A stretch of 64,000 nucleotides of DNA from Planctomycetota bacterium (GCA_016197205.1 JACPWG010000023.1:62001-126000); one strand, 5' to 3'. Counted from the first letter of the stretch, positions 18,053 through 29,966 are shown. The notes: generated by a model from the sequence alone, not told the origin. Numbers and translations: made by a program.

Positions 18053-18067
18053 CTGTCAATTTGGCAG
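18053..18067. promoter_or_regulatory. Imperfect palindrome upstream of dnaK
   Basis: CTGTCAATTTGGCAG, a 15-bp inverted repeat with one mismatched pair, about 165 bp before dnaK. It sits in the lower-GC part of the leader. A heat-shock operator is possible. It is not a CIRCE element, and I cannot point to a convincing -35/-10 pair here. Confidence 0.35.
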
Positions 18068-18230
18068 CGGCTGCGAAGGTCCGATTTACGCTTGAAGTGC
18101 TAACTCTCACGGATCGTGCATGTTGAGACGCATTGCATTGCGGAATGAAAGTTGCGTAGGGAGCTCTCTGTTTCTCTCTCCGGCGAATCAAGTGGGCCTG
18201 CCGGTCGCGCGACTTTAGAAGGAGTGCCCC

Positions 18231-20183
18231 ATGGGCAAGATCATCGGTATCGACCTCGGGACCACGAATTCGGTGGTCGCGATCATGGAAGGGCGGGACG
18301 TCAAGGTGATCCCGAACAGCGAGGGCTCGAACCTGACGCCCTCGGTCGTGGCCCTCACGGAGAAGGGGGAGCGGCTGGTCGGGGCGCCGGCGAAGCGCCA
18401 GGCGATCATGAACCCGACGAACACCGTGTACTCGATCAAGCGGTTCATGGGGCGGCGGCGGGCGGAGGTGGCGAGCGAAGAGAAGATGGTGCCGTACCGC
18501 GTCGTCGGCACGGGCGGCGACCTTGTGCAGGTGGAGATCCGCGGCGACAAGTATTCGCCGCCCGCGATCTCGGCGATGGTGCTGCAGTCGCTGAAGGACA
18601 CCGCCGAGGCCTACCTGGGCGAGCCCGTGAAGGAGGCGGTGATCACGGTCCCGGCCTACTTCAACGACTCGCAGCGGCAAGCCACGAAGGAGGCCGGGCG
18701 GATCGCGGGGCTGGAGGTCAAGCGGATCATCAACGAGCCGACGGCCGCGGCGCTGGCCTACGGCCTCGACAAGAAAGACAACCACAAGGTCGCCGTCTTC
18801 GACCTCGGCGGCGGGACCTTCGACATCTCGATCCTCGAAGTGGGCGGCGGCCTCGTCGAGGTGCTCTCGACGAACGGCGACACCCACCTCGGCGGCGACG
18901 ACTTCGATCAGCGCCTCATCAACTACGTCGCGGACGAGTTCAAGAAGCAGCACGGGATGGACCTGCGCAAGGACCCGATGGCGCTGCAGCGCCTGAAAGA
19001 GGCGTGCGAGAAGGCCAAGTGCGAGCTCTCCTCCTCGCTCCAGACCGAGATCAACCTGCCCTTCATCGCGCAGGACACGACCGGCCCGAAGCACCTCCAG
19101 TCGAACATCTCGCGGGCGAAGTTCGAGCAGCTCGTCGAGGACCTGCTGGACCGTTGCCTGGGTCCGGCCCGGCAGGCGCTTTCGGACGCCAAGCTGAAGC
19201 CCGAGGACATCCAGGAGGCGATCCTCGTCGGCGGGTCGACGCGCGTGCCGCGCGTGGCGAAGCTGGTAAAGGACTTCTTCAAGCGGGAACCGAACCGCAG
19301 CGTGAACCCGGACGAGGTCGTCGCGGTCGGCGCGGCGATCCAGGGCGCGGTCCTGACCGGCGAGGTGAAGGACATCCTGCTCCTCGACGTGACCCCGCTC
19401 TCACTGGGCGTCGAGACGCTGGGCGGCGTGTTCACGAAGCTCGTGGAGCGGAACACCACGATCCCGACCTCCAAGAAGGAGGTCTTCTCGACGGCCTCCG
19501 ACAGCCAGCCCCAGGTGGAGATCCACGTCCTGCAGGGCGAGCGGGAGATGGCGAGCGACAACCGGACGCTGGGCCGGTTCGTGCTCGACGGCATCCCGTC
19601 GGCGCCGCGCGGCGTGCCGCAGATCGAGGTGAGCTTCGACATCGACGCGAACGGCATCCTCTCCGTGATGGCGAAGGACCTGGCCACGAAGAAGGAGCAG
19701 AAGGTCACGATCAAGACCTCCTCGGGCCTCTCGGAGGCCGAAATCAAGAACATGGTGAAGCAGGCGGAGGAGTTCGCGGGCAAGGACAAGCAGAAGCGGG
19801 CCGTGGCCGAGGCGCGGAACCAGGCCGACCACACGATCTACCAGACCGAGAAGTCGCTGAAGGAGTTCGGGGACAAGATCGGCGAGGCGGACAAGAAGAA
19901 GGTGGCCGAGGCGATCGAAGAGTTGAAGAAGGTGAAGGACTCCGACGACCCGGACAAGATCAAGGCCGCGACCGAGGCGGTCGTGACCTCGAGCCACAAG
20001 TTCGCCGAGGAGATGTACAAGAGCGTGTCGCAGAAGCGCGGCGGGGCGGCGCCCGGGTCCGAGTCCGGGCCAGGGCCGGTCCCCGGCGCGGAACACGCGG
20101 GTCCGCCGCCGAAGGCCGCCGCGGGCGCGCGCGGCAAGGGGGCCGAGGAGAACATCATCGACGCCGATTTCGAGACGAAGTAG
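18231..20183 (+). CDS. dnaK: Molecular chaperone DnaK (Hsp70)
   Basis: 650-aa ATP-dependent chaperone. The ATPase domain has [12 protein letters not shown] at 5-16, [22 protein letters not shown] and [10 protein letters not shown]. The substrate-binding domain includes [14 protein letters not shown] and is followed by a helical lid and a Gly/Ala/Pro tail ending in [16 protein letters not shown] precedes the ATG. No grpE, dnaJ or hrcA lies beside it, so this is either a second DnaK or a scattered arrangement. The 300 bp after the gene is repeat DNA. Confidence 0.98.
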   Translation: MGKIIGIDLGTTNSVVAIMEGRDVKVIPNSEGSNLTPSVVALTEKGERLVGAPAKRQAIMNPTNTVYSIKRFMGRRRAEVASEEKMVPYRVVGTGGDLVQVEIRGDKYSPPAISAMVLQSLKDTAEAYLGEPVKEAVITVPAYFNDSQRQATKEAGRIAGLEVKRIINEPTAAALAYGLDKKDNHKVAVFDLGGGTFDISILEVGGGLVEVLSTNGDTHLGGDDFDQRLINYVADEFKKQHGMDLRKDPMALQRLKEACEKAKCELSSSLQTEINLPFIAQDTTGPKHLQSNISRAKFEQLVEDLLDRCLGPARQALSDAKLKPEDIQEAILVGGSTRVPRVAKLVKDFFKREPNRSVNPDEVVAVGAAIQGAVLTGEVKDILLLDVTPLSLGVETLGGVFTKLVERNTTIPTSKKEVFSTASDSQPQVEIHVLQGEREMASDNRTLGRFVLDGIPSAPRGVPQIEVSFDIDANGILSVMAKDLATKKEQKVTIKTSSGLSEAEIKNMVKQAEEFAGKDKQKRAVAEARNQADHTIYQTEKSLKEFGDKIGEADKKKVAEAIEELKKVKDSDDPDKIKAATEAVVTSSHKFAEEMYKSVSQKRGGAAPGSESGPGPVPGAEHAGPPPKAAAGARGKGAEENIIDADFETK

Positions 20184-20484
20184 GAAGCGCCCCTTCCCTC
20201 GGGCCGGGAGGCCGAGCCATACGGAACCGCGACCGTGAGGGAGCGGCCTCGGCCTGTCCATCGGAGACCCCGGGTTCGAGCCGCTCCGTCCGCGGGCGAG
20301 CGGCGCGGGCGCACCTCGCGAGGCGTTACCGCGCCGGTCGATTCTCCGGGAATGCAATCGAACCGAGGCTCGTTTCCGACGGGTTGGGCTTTCCCCCACC
20401 TCGCCGTCGTCGTCAATCAGCAATCGTCAATCGCCAATCAGCCATCAGCAATCGCCCATCAGCAATCCCACTGGGGGGTCATTC
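20184..20484. repeat. Gene-free repeat stretch
   Basis: Contains a GGAACCGCGACCGTGAGGGA arm (20223-20242) of the family at 49212-49368, and a low-complexity run of CAATCAGC/CAATCGTC units at about 20413-20470 that recurs at 27221-27253. No gene. Confidence 0.75.
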
Positions 20485-21417
20485 GTGATCGCCGTAGAAC
20501 ACCTCGTCAAGCGCTTCGCCGGTGTGACCGCGGTGAACGACATCTCGTTCACGGTCGAAAAGGGGGAGATTCTCGGCTTCCTGGGCCCGAACGGCGCCGG
20601 GAAGACGACGACGATGCGCGTCCTGGCCTGCTTCTTCCCGCCCAGCTCCGGCCGCGTCTCCGTCGGCGGGCTCGACGTAATCCACCACTCGATGGACGTG
20701 CGCCGCATCGTCGGGTACATGCCCGAGAGCGTGCCGCTCTATCCCGACATGCGCGTGGACGAATACCTGCGCTACCGGGCGCGGCTGAAGGGCGTGACCT
20801 GGAAGGACCAGAAGCGGCGGATCGACGAGGTACTTTCGCGGTGCGACCTGCACGACGTGCGGCGGCGCATCGTCGGGCAGCTCTCGAAGGGGTTCCGGCA
20901 GCGCGTCGGGCTCGCCGAGTCCATGGTGAACGACCCCGCGCTCCTGATTCTCGACGAGCCCACGATCGGCCTGGACCCGAACCAGATCCGCCACGTGCGC
21001 GACGTCGTGAAGGACCTGGGGCACGACCACACCGTGATCCTCTCCACGCACATCCTGCCCGAGGTGGAGATGACCTGCTCGCGCGTCGTCGTGATCCATC
21101 GCGGGCGGATCGCCGCCGCCGACAGCATGGAGAATTTCCGGCGCGGGGCGATGGCCGGGGGCCGGATCCGCGCCGAGATTCGCGGCCCGGCCGGGGCCGT
21201 CCGGGAGGCGCTCGCCGCCCTCCCCGACGTCTCCGCCGTGCGCGCCGAACCGAACGGCGACTACCAGTCCTACGTGATCGAATACAAGGGGGGCCAGGAC
21301 CTGCGCGAACCCGTCTTCGCGGCCGCGGCCCGGAACCAGTGGGGTCTCCGCGAGCTGCGCTTCGAGAAGAAGACGCTCGAAGACGTGTTCGTCAGCATCA
21401 CCGCCCGGGAGGAGTAG
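20485..21417 (+). CDS. ABC transporter ATP-binding protein (GldA type)
   Basis: 310 aa. Walker A GPNGAGKT at 34-41, signature LSKGFRQR from 134 and Walker B LLILDEP at 154-160 are intact. A C-terminal about 80-residue extension matches GldA/CcmA-like exporters. It should energise the permease gene 6 bp downstream. GTG start after GGGGGG, directly behind CAATC repeats. With the GldG and DUF4340 genes this is the four-gene Gld-type cluster common in Planctomycetota and Bacteroidota. Confidence 0.92.
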   Translation: MIAVEHLVKRFAGVTAVNDISFTVEKGEILGFLGPNGAGKTTTMRVLACFFPPSSGRVSVGGLDVIHHSMDVRRIVGYMPESVPLYPDMRVDEYLRYRARLKGVTWKDQKRRIDEVLSRCDLHDVRRRIVGQLSKGFRQRVGLAESMVNDPALLILDEPTIGLDPNQIRHVRDVVKDLGHDHTVILSTHILPEVEMTCSRVVVIHRGRIAAADSMENFRRGAMAGGRIRAEIRGPAGAVREALAALPDVSAVRAEPNGDYQSYVIEYKGGQDLREPVFAAAARNQWGLRELRFEKKTLEDVFVSITAREE

Positions 21418-21423
21418 CCAAGC

Positions 21424-22263
21424 ATGGAAGCGTCGTCCTCCGCGGCCGCCGTCGCCGCCGCGCCCGCCTTCGCCTCGAACCCCGCCCGCGCCCGCGCGGG
21501 AACCTTCGGCTCCGTGGTCGGCTCTTTTTTTCGGCAGCTCCTCACCCTCACTTGGCGTGAGCTGACGGCCTACTTCTTCTCGCCCATGGCCTACGTCATC
21601 CTCACGCCCCTCCTCCTCTTCACCGGTTACATTTTCTTCATCTCGTTCCGCGAGGCCTCCCAGCAGGCCGGCGCGCTCGAGATGCGCCACTTCATCAGTC
21701 TCTTCAACTTCCTCGGCATGTTCGTCGCCCCCCTCCTCACCATGCGGCTCCTGGCCGAGGAGAAGAAATCCGGGACCTTCGAGATGCTCGTCACCGCGCC
21801 GGTTTCCGACGTGGGGATCGTCCTCTCGAAATACATCGCGTCCGTGCTCCTGTGGATCTTCTTCCTGCTGCCGGGCGCGGTCTACGTCTGGATCCTCAAA
21901 AAGTTCGGCGCCAACCCGGAATACGGCTCGATCCTCTGCAATTATGTCGGGCTGATCCTCCTCGTCGGCGTCTTCCTCGCGGAGGGCATCTTGTTCTCCG
22001 CGTTCACGGGCAATCAGATCGTCGCCGGGATCTCCAGCTTCATCGCCCTCTTCCTGCTGTATCTCGTCGGCTACGTAAAGCCCAACTCCAACTGGGCCGG
22101 CGTGGACTGGAACGAGGTGTTCAAGTTCATGTCGCTCTTCAACCACTACCAGAACTTCGAGAAGGGCGTGTACGACACCCGGGACATCGTGTACTTCGCA
22201 AGCCTGATCGTGTTCTTCCTCTTCCTGGCCGTGAAGGTGGTGGAGAGCCGGCGCTGGCGGTAA
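21424..22263 (+). CDS. ABC-2 permease (GldF type)
   Basis: 279-aa inner-membrane protein with about six helices. A cytoplasmic Ala-rich start is followed by WRELTAYFFSPMAYVILTP, the MRLLAEEKKSGTFEMLVTAPVSD motif typical of ABC-2 permeases of this group, and a C-terminal helix ending in VKVVESRRWR. Six bp after the ATPase gene. Substrate unknown; in gliding bacteria GldA/F/G support motility or secretion, which cannot be assumed here. Confidence 0.9.
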   Translation: MEASSSAAAVAAAPAFASNPARARAGTFGSVVGSFFRQLLTLTWRELTAYFFSPMAYVILTPLLLFTGYIFFISFREASQQAGALEMRHFISLFNFLGMFVAPLLTMRLLAEEKKSGTFEMLVTAPVSDVGIVLSKYIASVLLWIFFLLPGAVYVWILKKFGANPEYGSILCNYVGLILLVGVFLAEGILFSAFTGNQIVAGISSFIALFLLYLVGYVKPNSNWAGVDWNEVFKFMSLFNHYQNFEKGVYDTRDIVYFASLIVFFLFLAVKVVESRRWR

Positions 22264-22289
22264 AGCCACGGAAATAGCGGACGGACCAG

Positions 22290-22480
22290 CCACAGAGGTC
22301 ACAGCGCGGCAGTGCCGCAGCCAAGCGACGACGGAACCACAGATTTCCCAGATTAACGACGATTTCACAGATTCGGAATCTGTGTAATCTCGTTGAATCT
22401 GTGAAATCTGTGGTTTTCGTGGCGCTCGACCAGAGTAGAATTGTCGCAAGAAAACGAACTTCGAACGGTTAGCGACACAG
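22290..22480. repeat. Dispersed AT-richer repeat, copy 1
   Basis: Contains ACAGATTTCCCAGATTAACG, AATCTGTGAAATCTGTGG and GCAAGAAAACGAACTTCG. Its reverse complement occurs in two blocks at 39045-39125 and 39325-39440. It separates the permease gene from the GldG gene and may carry the promoter of the latter (TAGAAT at 22435-22440). Confidence 0.85.
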
Positions 22481-22507
22481 AGGACCCAGAGATCGGAGAA
22501 CGAGGAT

Positions 22508-24448
22508 ATGTTCGAGATGGAACTCCCCGCGTCGCTCGTCGACGACGTGCATAAACTGGGCGCCGAGGCTGCCCGAGCCGAGTGCGTGGCCGCGGCCCTC
22601 AAGGGCGTGCTGGACGGGAGCGGCGGGGACCGGAAGAGTCTGATGGAGGCCGCGCTCCCCCGGATGGAGGGGGCGAAGGCCCGGCTCTCGGTCGAGCTGG
22701 ACGCGAAGCTCGTGCAGGAGTACCAGGCCTTCTGCGAGCACAAGGATCTGCGGCCGGACGTGCTCCTGGCGGGCGCGCTCGTCGGCAAGCTGCACCCTGC
22801 GGAGCTCCGACCGGCCGCCGCCCATGCCCAGGACGCCGCGGGCGGCGCCTCGTCGCAGGCTGCGGCTCCCCCCGCTCCAGCCCCCGCCCCGGTCGCCGAA
22901 TGGGGCTTCCTCCAGCGGCTCGCCACCGCGTCGAACGTGCTCATCCAGACGGTGATCGCCCTGCTCCTCGTCGTGGCCACGGGCTATCTCGCCCATCGCC
23001 ACTACCACCGCTTCGACGGGACGTGGACCCGCGACTACTCGCTCTCCGACAAGACCCACCAGCTTCTCGCCAACCTCAAGAAGCCGGTGGTCATCGTCAC
23101 GCAGTGGATGCCCGAAACGCAACTCCAAGTCGAGGTCATCGAGAAGGTCAAGGACCTCCTGGAGGAGTACGCCCACGGCAGCGCCCAGGTGAAGGTCAAG
23201 GACATCCCCGCGCTCATCAATCCGAAGGCCGCGGAAAAGGCGTTCCAGGACCTCGGCCTCAAGCAGCCGGAGAAGTTCAACGACGTCATCATCGCCTGCG
23301 GCGACCGGCAGAAGACCGCCAGCCTCGACTCCCTCTACGAGGCGGACTACGGCGGCGGCCAGTTCGGCATGATGGGCGGCGGTCCGCAGACCATGAAGGC
23401 GTTCAAGGCCGAGGAAGCGCTCACCTCCAGCATCCAGAACGTGATGCAGGACCGCAGGCCGTGTCTCTACTTCCTGCAGGGGCACAAAGAGCCCTCGCTC
23501 GAGGACGCCGGCGGACGGGGAGAGCAGGACGGCATCTCCCTGCTCAAGCAGAAACTCGAAAGCGGCGAGAACTGGGACGTCAAGGCGTGGTCCTCCCGCA
23601 CCGAACGCGCCGTGCCCGACGAGTGCGACTGCCTGGCCATCGTCGATCCCGGGCAGAAGCTCTTGCCCGAGGAACTGGACTCGGTGCGCAAGTACCTCGA
23701 GCGCGGCGGGCGCCTGCTCTGCCTGCTCGAGCCCAGCCGGGAGCGGGACGTCGCGGGGCTGGAGGTGTTCCTGCGCACCTGGGGCGTGGAGGTGACCAAC
23801 GGGTACGTGATCGAGCCTTCCCGCAAGGCCCGGCTCGTCGTGGAAGTCGCGCCCGGCATGGCCGACGCGCGCATCTACCAAGACCTGCTCAAATTCGTCG
23901 CCCGCGACTACGGCCACCACCCGATCTCCGAGAAGCTGGGCGCGGCCCCGCCCATGTTCTGGCAGGCGTGCGGCGTGGACAAGCTCGCCTCCGCGCCCCC
24001 GGAGCTGGAGGTGACGCCGCTCGCGAAGTCCACCGCGGAGTCGTTCATCCGGACGAACCTCTCGCTGGAATCCGACCGTCTGGTCCCGGGAGAGGACCGC
24101 GCCGGCCCGATCTCGCTGGCCGTGGCGGTGGAGAAGAAGCTCGCGGGGGCCGGGGATGGCGCAGGGCAACGGAAGGCGCGCCTCGTCGTCATCGGGAACT
24201 CCATCCAGGTCCGTGACTGGTGCCAGGGCAGGTTCGGGGCTTCCGACCTCGTCCTCAACTCCATGCGCTGGCTCCTCGAACAGGAGCACATGATCTCCAT
24301 CGAGGCCAAGAAGCCGGAGAGCCACAAGCTTTCGGTCGAAAGCAACGAAATGGAGAACCTGGTTTGGGTCCGCAACGTCAGCCTCTTCGGCATGCCGCTC
24401 TGCTCGGCCCTCTTCGGCTTCGCCGTCTGGTTCCTCCGCCGGCGCTGA
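22508..24448 (+). CDS. GldG-family auxiliary ABC transport protein
   Basis: 646 aa. About 110 residues of unusual N-terminal sequence (Leu/Ala-rich helices, then a Pro/Ala linker) precede a transmembrane helix at about 140-158. A large extracytoplasmic region follows, with the ABC_transp_aux pattern YSLSDKTHQLLANLKKPV, LYFLQGHKEPSL, LDSVRKYLERGGRLLCLLEP and IGNSIQVRDW, then a C-terminal helix at about 625-643. It should work with GldA/GldF. Most relatives start at the first membrane helix, so the extra cytoplasmic domain is a distinctive feature. Confidence 0.88.
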   Translation: MFEMELPASLVDDVHKLGAEAARAECVAAALKGVLDGSGGDRKSLMEAALPRMEGAKARLSVELDAKLVQEYQAFCEHKDLRPDVLLAGALVGKLHPAELRPAAAHAQDAAGGASSQAAAPPAPAPAPVAEWGFLQRLATASNVLIQTVIALLLVVATGYLAHRHYHRFDGTWTRDYSLSDKTHQLLANLKKPVVIVTQWMPETQLQVEVIEKVKDLLEEYAHGSAQVKVKDIPALINPKAAEKAFQDLGLKQPEKFNDVIIACGDRQKTASLDSLYEADYGGGQFGMMGGGPQTMKAFKAEEALTSSIQNVMQDRRPCLYFLQGHKEPSLEDAGGRGEQDGISLLKQKLESGENWDVKAWSSRTERAVPDECDCLAIVDPGQKLLPEELDSVRKYLERGGRLLCLLEPSRERDVAGLEVFLRTWGVEVTNGYVIEPSRKARLVVEVAPGMADARIYQDLLKFVARDYGHHPISEKLGAAPPMFWQACGVDKLASAPPELEVTPLAKSTAESFIRTNLSLESDRLVPGEDRAGPISLAVAVEKKLAGAGDGAGQRKARLVVIGNSIQVRDWCQGRFGASDLVLNSMRWLLEQEHMISIEAKKPESHKLSVESNEMENLVWVRNVSLFGMPLCSALFGFAVWFLRRR

Positions 24449-24602
24449 TTCAGCCCTGACGAGGCGGAGGCGGAAGGTCCGGGGGCGCGGGCCTCCGGCA
24501 CGCGCGCTCCGCCCAAGCGGCTTCGATTCGCCGCGACCGCCTCGACGCCACCTCCCAACTCGTCGCTGCGGCCTTAGGACTTCATTCTGGAACGATAGAG
24601 CC

Positions 24603-26723
24603 ATGCGTTTCTCGACGACCTTCGTCCTCCTCGGCATCGCCCTGCTGCTGGGCGGCTTCATCTACCTCTTCGAAAACAAGTGGGAGTCCACCGACGAGAT
24701 CCTCCGGAAACGCGAACAGAAACACGTCCTCGAGGGCATCGGGTGGAACGACGCCAACAAGCTCGAGATCAAGGCCCCCTCGGGCGAACTGGTGCTGGAA
24801 AGGGTGAAAGAGCCCTCCGACTGGCGGATCGTCAAACCGATCCAGTACCCCGCCGAGAAGGCGGCCATCGACAGCGTCGTCAACACCTTCGAATTCTTCT
24901 CCTACAAGGGCAAGATTCCGCAGGAGGCCGGGAAGACGCTCGACCTCTCCCTCTACGGCCTCGACAAGCCCCGCGGCAGCCTGGTCGTCCATTACAAGAA
25001 GGACAAGGCCGAAAAGTCGGTGACGCTCAAGTTCGGCGAGAAGTCCGCGGTGGGGGACCAGGTCTACCTCCAGGTCGAGGGGAACCCGGACGTCTACACG
25101 GTGGAGCCGACTCTCTGGAAGAACCTCGACAAGAAGCTCACGGATTGGCGGGACCGCACTCTCGCCCGCTTCGAAGTCTTCGAGGTCGAGAAACTCCTTC
25201 TCGGCGTCGGCGACACCGAGCTCGAGCTGGCGAAAAAGGACGACAAGTGGAGCGTGGTCCGGCCCTACGCCGACCGTGCGGACGACGACAAGGTCCGCGA
25301 GCTTCTGACGCAGCTCCACGACGTGAGGGTAGAGGAATTCACCGCCGACGAGGTGAAGGACTTCGCCCAGTACGGCCTCGACAAGCCCGCCCTCCGGTAT
25401 ACGGTATTCACCCGAGGGAATGAAAAGGGCTCGTCGGTGGCGATCGGAGGCCCGGCGCCGGACAACGCCGGCCGGACCTATGCGCGCAATCTCGAGAACG
25501 AGACGGTCCTTTCCATCAAGTCGGAGAGTGCGGCCAAGGCGAAAATCGACCCGTCCTCGCTCCGAAGCCGCCTCTTCTGCGACGTGGACCCGGCAAAAGT
25601 TTCGCGGGTCTCGATCGAGAAGGCCGGCGCGGAAGTCGCCTCCCTGGAGAAGGACAAGGACGGCTGGAAAATGAAGTTGCCCGCCGACTACTCCTTCGAT
25701 CTCGGGACGGTCGTGCCCTTCCTGAACAAGGTCAAGGACCTCAAGGTCAGCGAGTTCGCCGCGGACGCCCCGACCGACCTCGCGCCCTTCGGCCTCGACA
25801 AGCCGCTCGGAAAGGTCAAGGTGGCCTGGCCCGCGAAGGAGGAGGGAAAGTTCGAGGAGACGAGCTTTACGCTCGGCCGGTCGGCCCAAAAGCCGGACGT
25901 GACCTACGCCCAGTTGGCCGGCGCGGCCCGCGTGGTCGCCCTGCCGAAGGACGCGGCGGAGCTGGTCGAGCGCGGCGCGATCCACTTCCGCAACCGCTCC
26001 ATGCTCTCCATCGCCCGCCAGAAGATCGTCTCGCTCGCGCTCACGGAGGGCATGAACCGGACGATCTGCGTGCGCGGCGCGAACGACAAGTGGACGATCG
26101 AGGGGACGACGACCGAGCCGAACCTGGCCTTCCTGGAAGACGTCCTCGACAATCTGTGCTACCTGCGCGCCGGGGAACTCGTGGCGGAGGGGGCCGCGGA
26201 CCTGGCTCCGTTTGGGCTCGACAAGCCGCAGGTGAAGGTCCAGTTCACGTATCTGGAGGACGCCCCCGCCCCGGCGACGCCGCCCGCGGAAGGCGCACCG
26301 AAGCCGGAGCCGAAGCGCATCGACGAAACGCTGATCCTCGGAAGCGACACGATGGTCGCCGGCACCGCCGCCTGTCACGCGCGGCTCGAGTCGAAGCCTT
26401 TCGTCTTCACGGTCGAAAAGCACGTCCTCGACGGTCTGAAGAAGGACCTGCGACCGGCCCCGGCCAAGAAGCCGGAGGGACCCGAGGCGCCGAAGGCGGA
26501 GCCGCCGAAGGAGCCCGCGCCGCAAGCGGAGACGCCGCCTGTCGAACCGCCGAAGGCCGACGCTCCCCCGCAGCCGCAGCCGCCGGCCCCGGCCCCGGCG
26601 CCCGCGCCCTCGCAGCCGCCCGCCCAGCCCGAACCGCCGAAGGCCGACGCCCCCGCGCAGCCGCAGCCGCCCGCTGCACCGCCCGCCGACGCGCCGAAGC
26701 CGGACGCCCCGGCAGGATCCTAA
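24603..26723 (+). CDS. DUF4340 repeat protein, membrane anchored
   Basis: 706 aa. One N-terminal membrane helix (residues 7-23), then an extracytoplasmic chain with four DUF4340-like units, each ending in an YGLDKP or FGLDKP motif (LSLYGLDKP, FAQYGLDKP, LAPFGLDKP twice). The last about 95 residues are a Pro/Ala/Lys tail with PPKADAP and PQPQPP repeats, probably spanning or contacting the wall. DUF4340 proteins accompany GldG in such clusters; role unknown. Confidence 0.88.
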   Translation: MRFSTTFVLLGIALLLGGFIYLFENKWESTDEILRKREQKHVLEGIGWNDANKLEIKAPSGELVLERVKEPSDWRIVKPIQYPAEKAAIDSVVNTFEFFSYKGKIPQEAGKTLDLSLYGLDKPRGSLVVHYKKDKAEKSVTLKFGEKSAVGDQVYLQVEGNPDVYTVEPTLWKNLDKKLTDWRDRTLARFEVFEVEKLLLGVGDTELELAKKDDKWSVVRPYADRADDDKVRELLTQLHDVRVEEFTADEVKDFAQYGLDKPALRYTVFTRGNEKGSSVAIGGPAPDNAGRTYARNLENETVLSIKSESAAKAKIDPSSLRSRLFCDVDPAKVSRVSIEKAGAEVASLEKDKDGWKMKLPADYSFDLGTVVPFLNKVKDLKVSEFAADAPTDLAPFGLDKPLGKVKVAWPAKEEGKFEETSFTLGRSAQKPDVTYAQLAGAARVVALPKDAAELVERGAIHFRNRSMLSIARQKIVSLALTEGMNRTICVRGANDKWTIEGTTTEPNLAFLEDVLDNLCYLRAGELVAEGAADLAPFGLDKPQVKVQFTYLEDAPAPATPPAEGAPKPEPKRIDETLILGSDTMVAGTAACHARLESKPFVFTVEKHVLDGLKKDLRPAPAKKPEGPEAPKAEPPKEPAPQAETPPVEPPKADAPPQPQPPAPAPAPAPSQPPAQPEPPKADAPAQPQPPAAPPADAPKPDAPAGS

Positions 26724-27255
26724 CAACCACTCCTACGATTGCTCCTTGCGCATGCACCACGGTTCGAGCTCGCCCCAGCCATGACAGCGCGGACCGACTC
26801 CGACCTCCGGCGTAGGGGCACGGCGCTGCCGTGCCCACGAAGCATCAAACCGTGCTCGACCTCGCGCCCGAGTCACGGGCAGTTGAACGGTCGTCGTCCT
26901 GCTTCGTCCGACTGACGCGAACCCCCGCGCATCAGCAATCAGCAACAACAAGCCGAAATGAAGCTAAAACTCGATCTCTCAGTGCGTTGCCGGAGATTAT
27001 CGCCGGTAGAGACGGGTGGACTCAGCGCCCGGCCTCTGCGTCTCCGCGTCTCTGTGTAAAAGTCCCGCATTCGACCCACACGGCCGGTCCGAATTTCAAA
27101 TTGCAAAAAGTCAAATTTCAAATTTCAAATTTCAAATTCCGCCCGCGGCTAGGTGGGACGCGGAGCCATGATCCAGCCACTTGCCGTCCTGGGTCGCGTT
27201 TAGCTTTTGTTCGGGTCCTTGATCAGCAATCGTCAATCGTCAATCAGCAATCCCC
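26724..27255. repeat. Gene-free repeat cluster
   Basis: 532 bp. At 26811-26843 the hairpin CGTAGGGGCACGGCGCTGCC with GTGCCCACGAAGC recurs at 43462-43494. At 26935-27200 a block of about 260 bp recurs at 45655-45910. CAATCGTCAATC units lie at 27221-27253, just before the pseudouridine synthase start. Confidence 0.85.
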
Positions 27256-28032
27256 ATGGGTCGTTGGTTCACCAAGAACGCCCGCCACGCCGAGCCCGAC
27301 GCCGCCGAGCCCGTAAGGCTCGGACGCCTCCTCTCGAAGTTCGGACTTCTCTCGCGTAACCGCGCGCAGGACGCGATCGCCGAGGGGCGAGTGCAGGTGA
27401 ACGGCGCGGTCGTCACGAACGCAGGCCTCCGCGTCGTCCCGGACGTCGACAGCGTCCTCCTGGACGGCAAGCCGATCGAGAAGTCGGACCCTGTCGTCTG
27501 GGCGCTCAACAAGCCGGCGGGCGTGCTCACCACCGCGAGCGACACGAAGGGCCGCCGGACCGTCTACGACCTCCTGCCCGAGAAGCTCCGCGGCCGCTGG
27601 CTTTTTCCCGTCGGCCGGCTCGACCAGGAGTCGGCCGGGCTGCTCCTCTTCACGAACGACACCGACCTCGGCCGCGCGTTGACGCACCCGGACCGGCACG
27701 TCCCGAAGACGTACCGCGTCAAGGTCGCCGGCCCGGCCCCCGACCTCGAACCGTTTCGTCGCGGCATGACGCTCGACGACGGCGAGACCACGCGGCCGGC
27801 GGTGGCCCGGCTGGTGCGCGCGGGCGAAACATCGAGCACCTTCGACCTGGTCCTCACCGAGGGCAAAAATCGACAGATCCGCCGCATGTGCGAGGCGCTC
27901 GGACTCGAAGTCGAGCTTCTCCTCCGGCTTTCCATCGGGCCTCTCCCCCTCGGCGACCTCAAGCCCGGGGCGGCGCGACCTCTCACCGAGCAGGAGGTGC
28001 TCGCGCTTCGCGCCGCCTCTCGAATCCCTTGA
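27256..28032 (+). CDS. Pseudouridine synthase, RsuA/RluB/E/F family
   Basis: 258 aa. An S4 RNA-binding domain at about 20-66 ([16 protein letters not shown]...VQVNG) is followed by the catalytic domain with [16 protein letters not shown], where Asp123 is the nucleophile, and [15 protein letters not shown]. It modifies a uridine in rRNA; RluB-like is most likely but the exact site is not readable from sequence. It follows the CAATC repeat run with little spacing. Confidence 0.93.
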   Translation: MGRWFTKNARHAEPDAAEPVRLGRLLSKFGLLSRNRAQDAIAEGRVQVNGAVVTNAGLRVVPDVDSVLLDGKPIEKSDPVVWALNKPAGVLTTASDTKGRRTVYDLLPEKLRGRWLFPVGRLDQESAGLLLFTNDTDLGRALTHPDRHVPKTYRVKVAGPAPDLEPFRRGMTLDDGETTRPAVARLVRAGETSSTFDLVLTEGKNRQIRRMCEALGLEVELLLRLSIGPLPLGDLKPGAARPLTEQEVLALRAASRIP

Positions 28033-28109
28033 AAAGCCACCACTCTTGTGGTTGATTACCCCGCTTCGCCGACAAGCGCCCCGCGCCCGACCCATCGGAG
28101 ACGTCCGAA

Positions 28110-28562
28110 ATGGACCTCGACGAGATCGAGAAGCTCGTCCGGATCATGAACGAGAACCACCTCACCGAGCTCGAGTACGAGGACTCGGGGAAGAAGGTCC
28201 GGCTCCGCAAGGGGGGAGACGAGCGAAACGGCGTGGCCGCCGCGCCCGCGGCCCTCCCGCCGCCCGGCCCCGCGCTTCCCGGCGCTGCCGCGGGCGCCGC
28301 GGGCGCCGGCCCCGCCTCCGACCTCACCGAGGTCACCTCGCCCCTCGTCGGCACCTACTACCGCTCCGCGCGCCCCGACGCGAAACCCTTCGTCCAGGTC
28401 GGGGAGGACGTGCAGACCGACCGCGTGCTCTGCATCGTCGAGGCGATGAAGGTCATGAACGAGATCAAGGCCGACTTCGACTGCGTGATCCGCGAGATCC
28501 TGGTCAAGAACGGCGATCCCGTCGAATTCGGCCAGCCCCTCTTCCGCGTCAAGAAGAAGTAG
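28110..28562 (+). CDS. accB: Biotin carboxyl carrier protein of acetyl-CoA carboxylase
   Basis: 150 aa. The N-terminal helical part ([23 protein letters not shown]) and a Pro/Ala hinge lead to the biotinyl domain at about 73-149, with the biotin lysine K114 in EAMKVMNEI. It carries the carboxyl group between the biotin carboxylase and carboxyltransferase of fatty acid synthesis. Five bp before accC, same operon. Confidence 0.97.
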   Translation: MDLDEIEKLVRIMNENHLTELEYEDSGKKVRLRKGGDERNGVAAAPAALPPPGPALPGAAAGAAGAGPASDLTEVTSPLVGTYYRSARPDAKPFVQVGEDVQTDRVLCIVEAMKVMNEIKADFDCVIREILVKNGDPVEFGQPLFRVKKK

Positions 28563-28567
28563 GCGCC

Positions 28568-29908
<1,341 letters not shown>

Positions 29909-29966
29909 CGGCAAAACGCCTTCGCCGCTCGTCCCCGCCCCGCCCCCAGCCAATGGGACTTCGATC

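Noticed and set aside
18060..18076. Sigma-54 promoter TGGCA...TGC
   Set aside because: The GG and GC are 8 bases apart instead of the required 10.
18091..18105. CTTGAAGTGCTAACTC as a CIRCE element or sigma-32 promoter
   Set aside because: It has only one CIRCE-like half and no TTAGCACTC partner. CTTGAA has no matching -10 at the right distance.
20479..22980. 833-codon minus-strand frame across the ABC transporter genes
   Set aside because: Antisense shadow of genes with intact ATPase and permease motifs.
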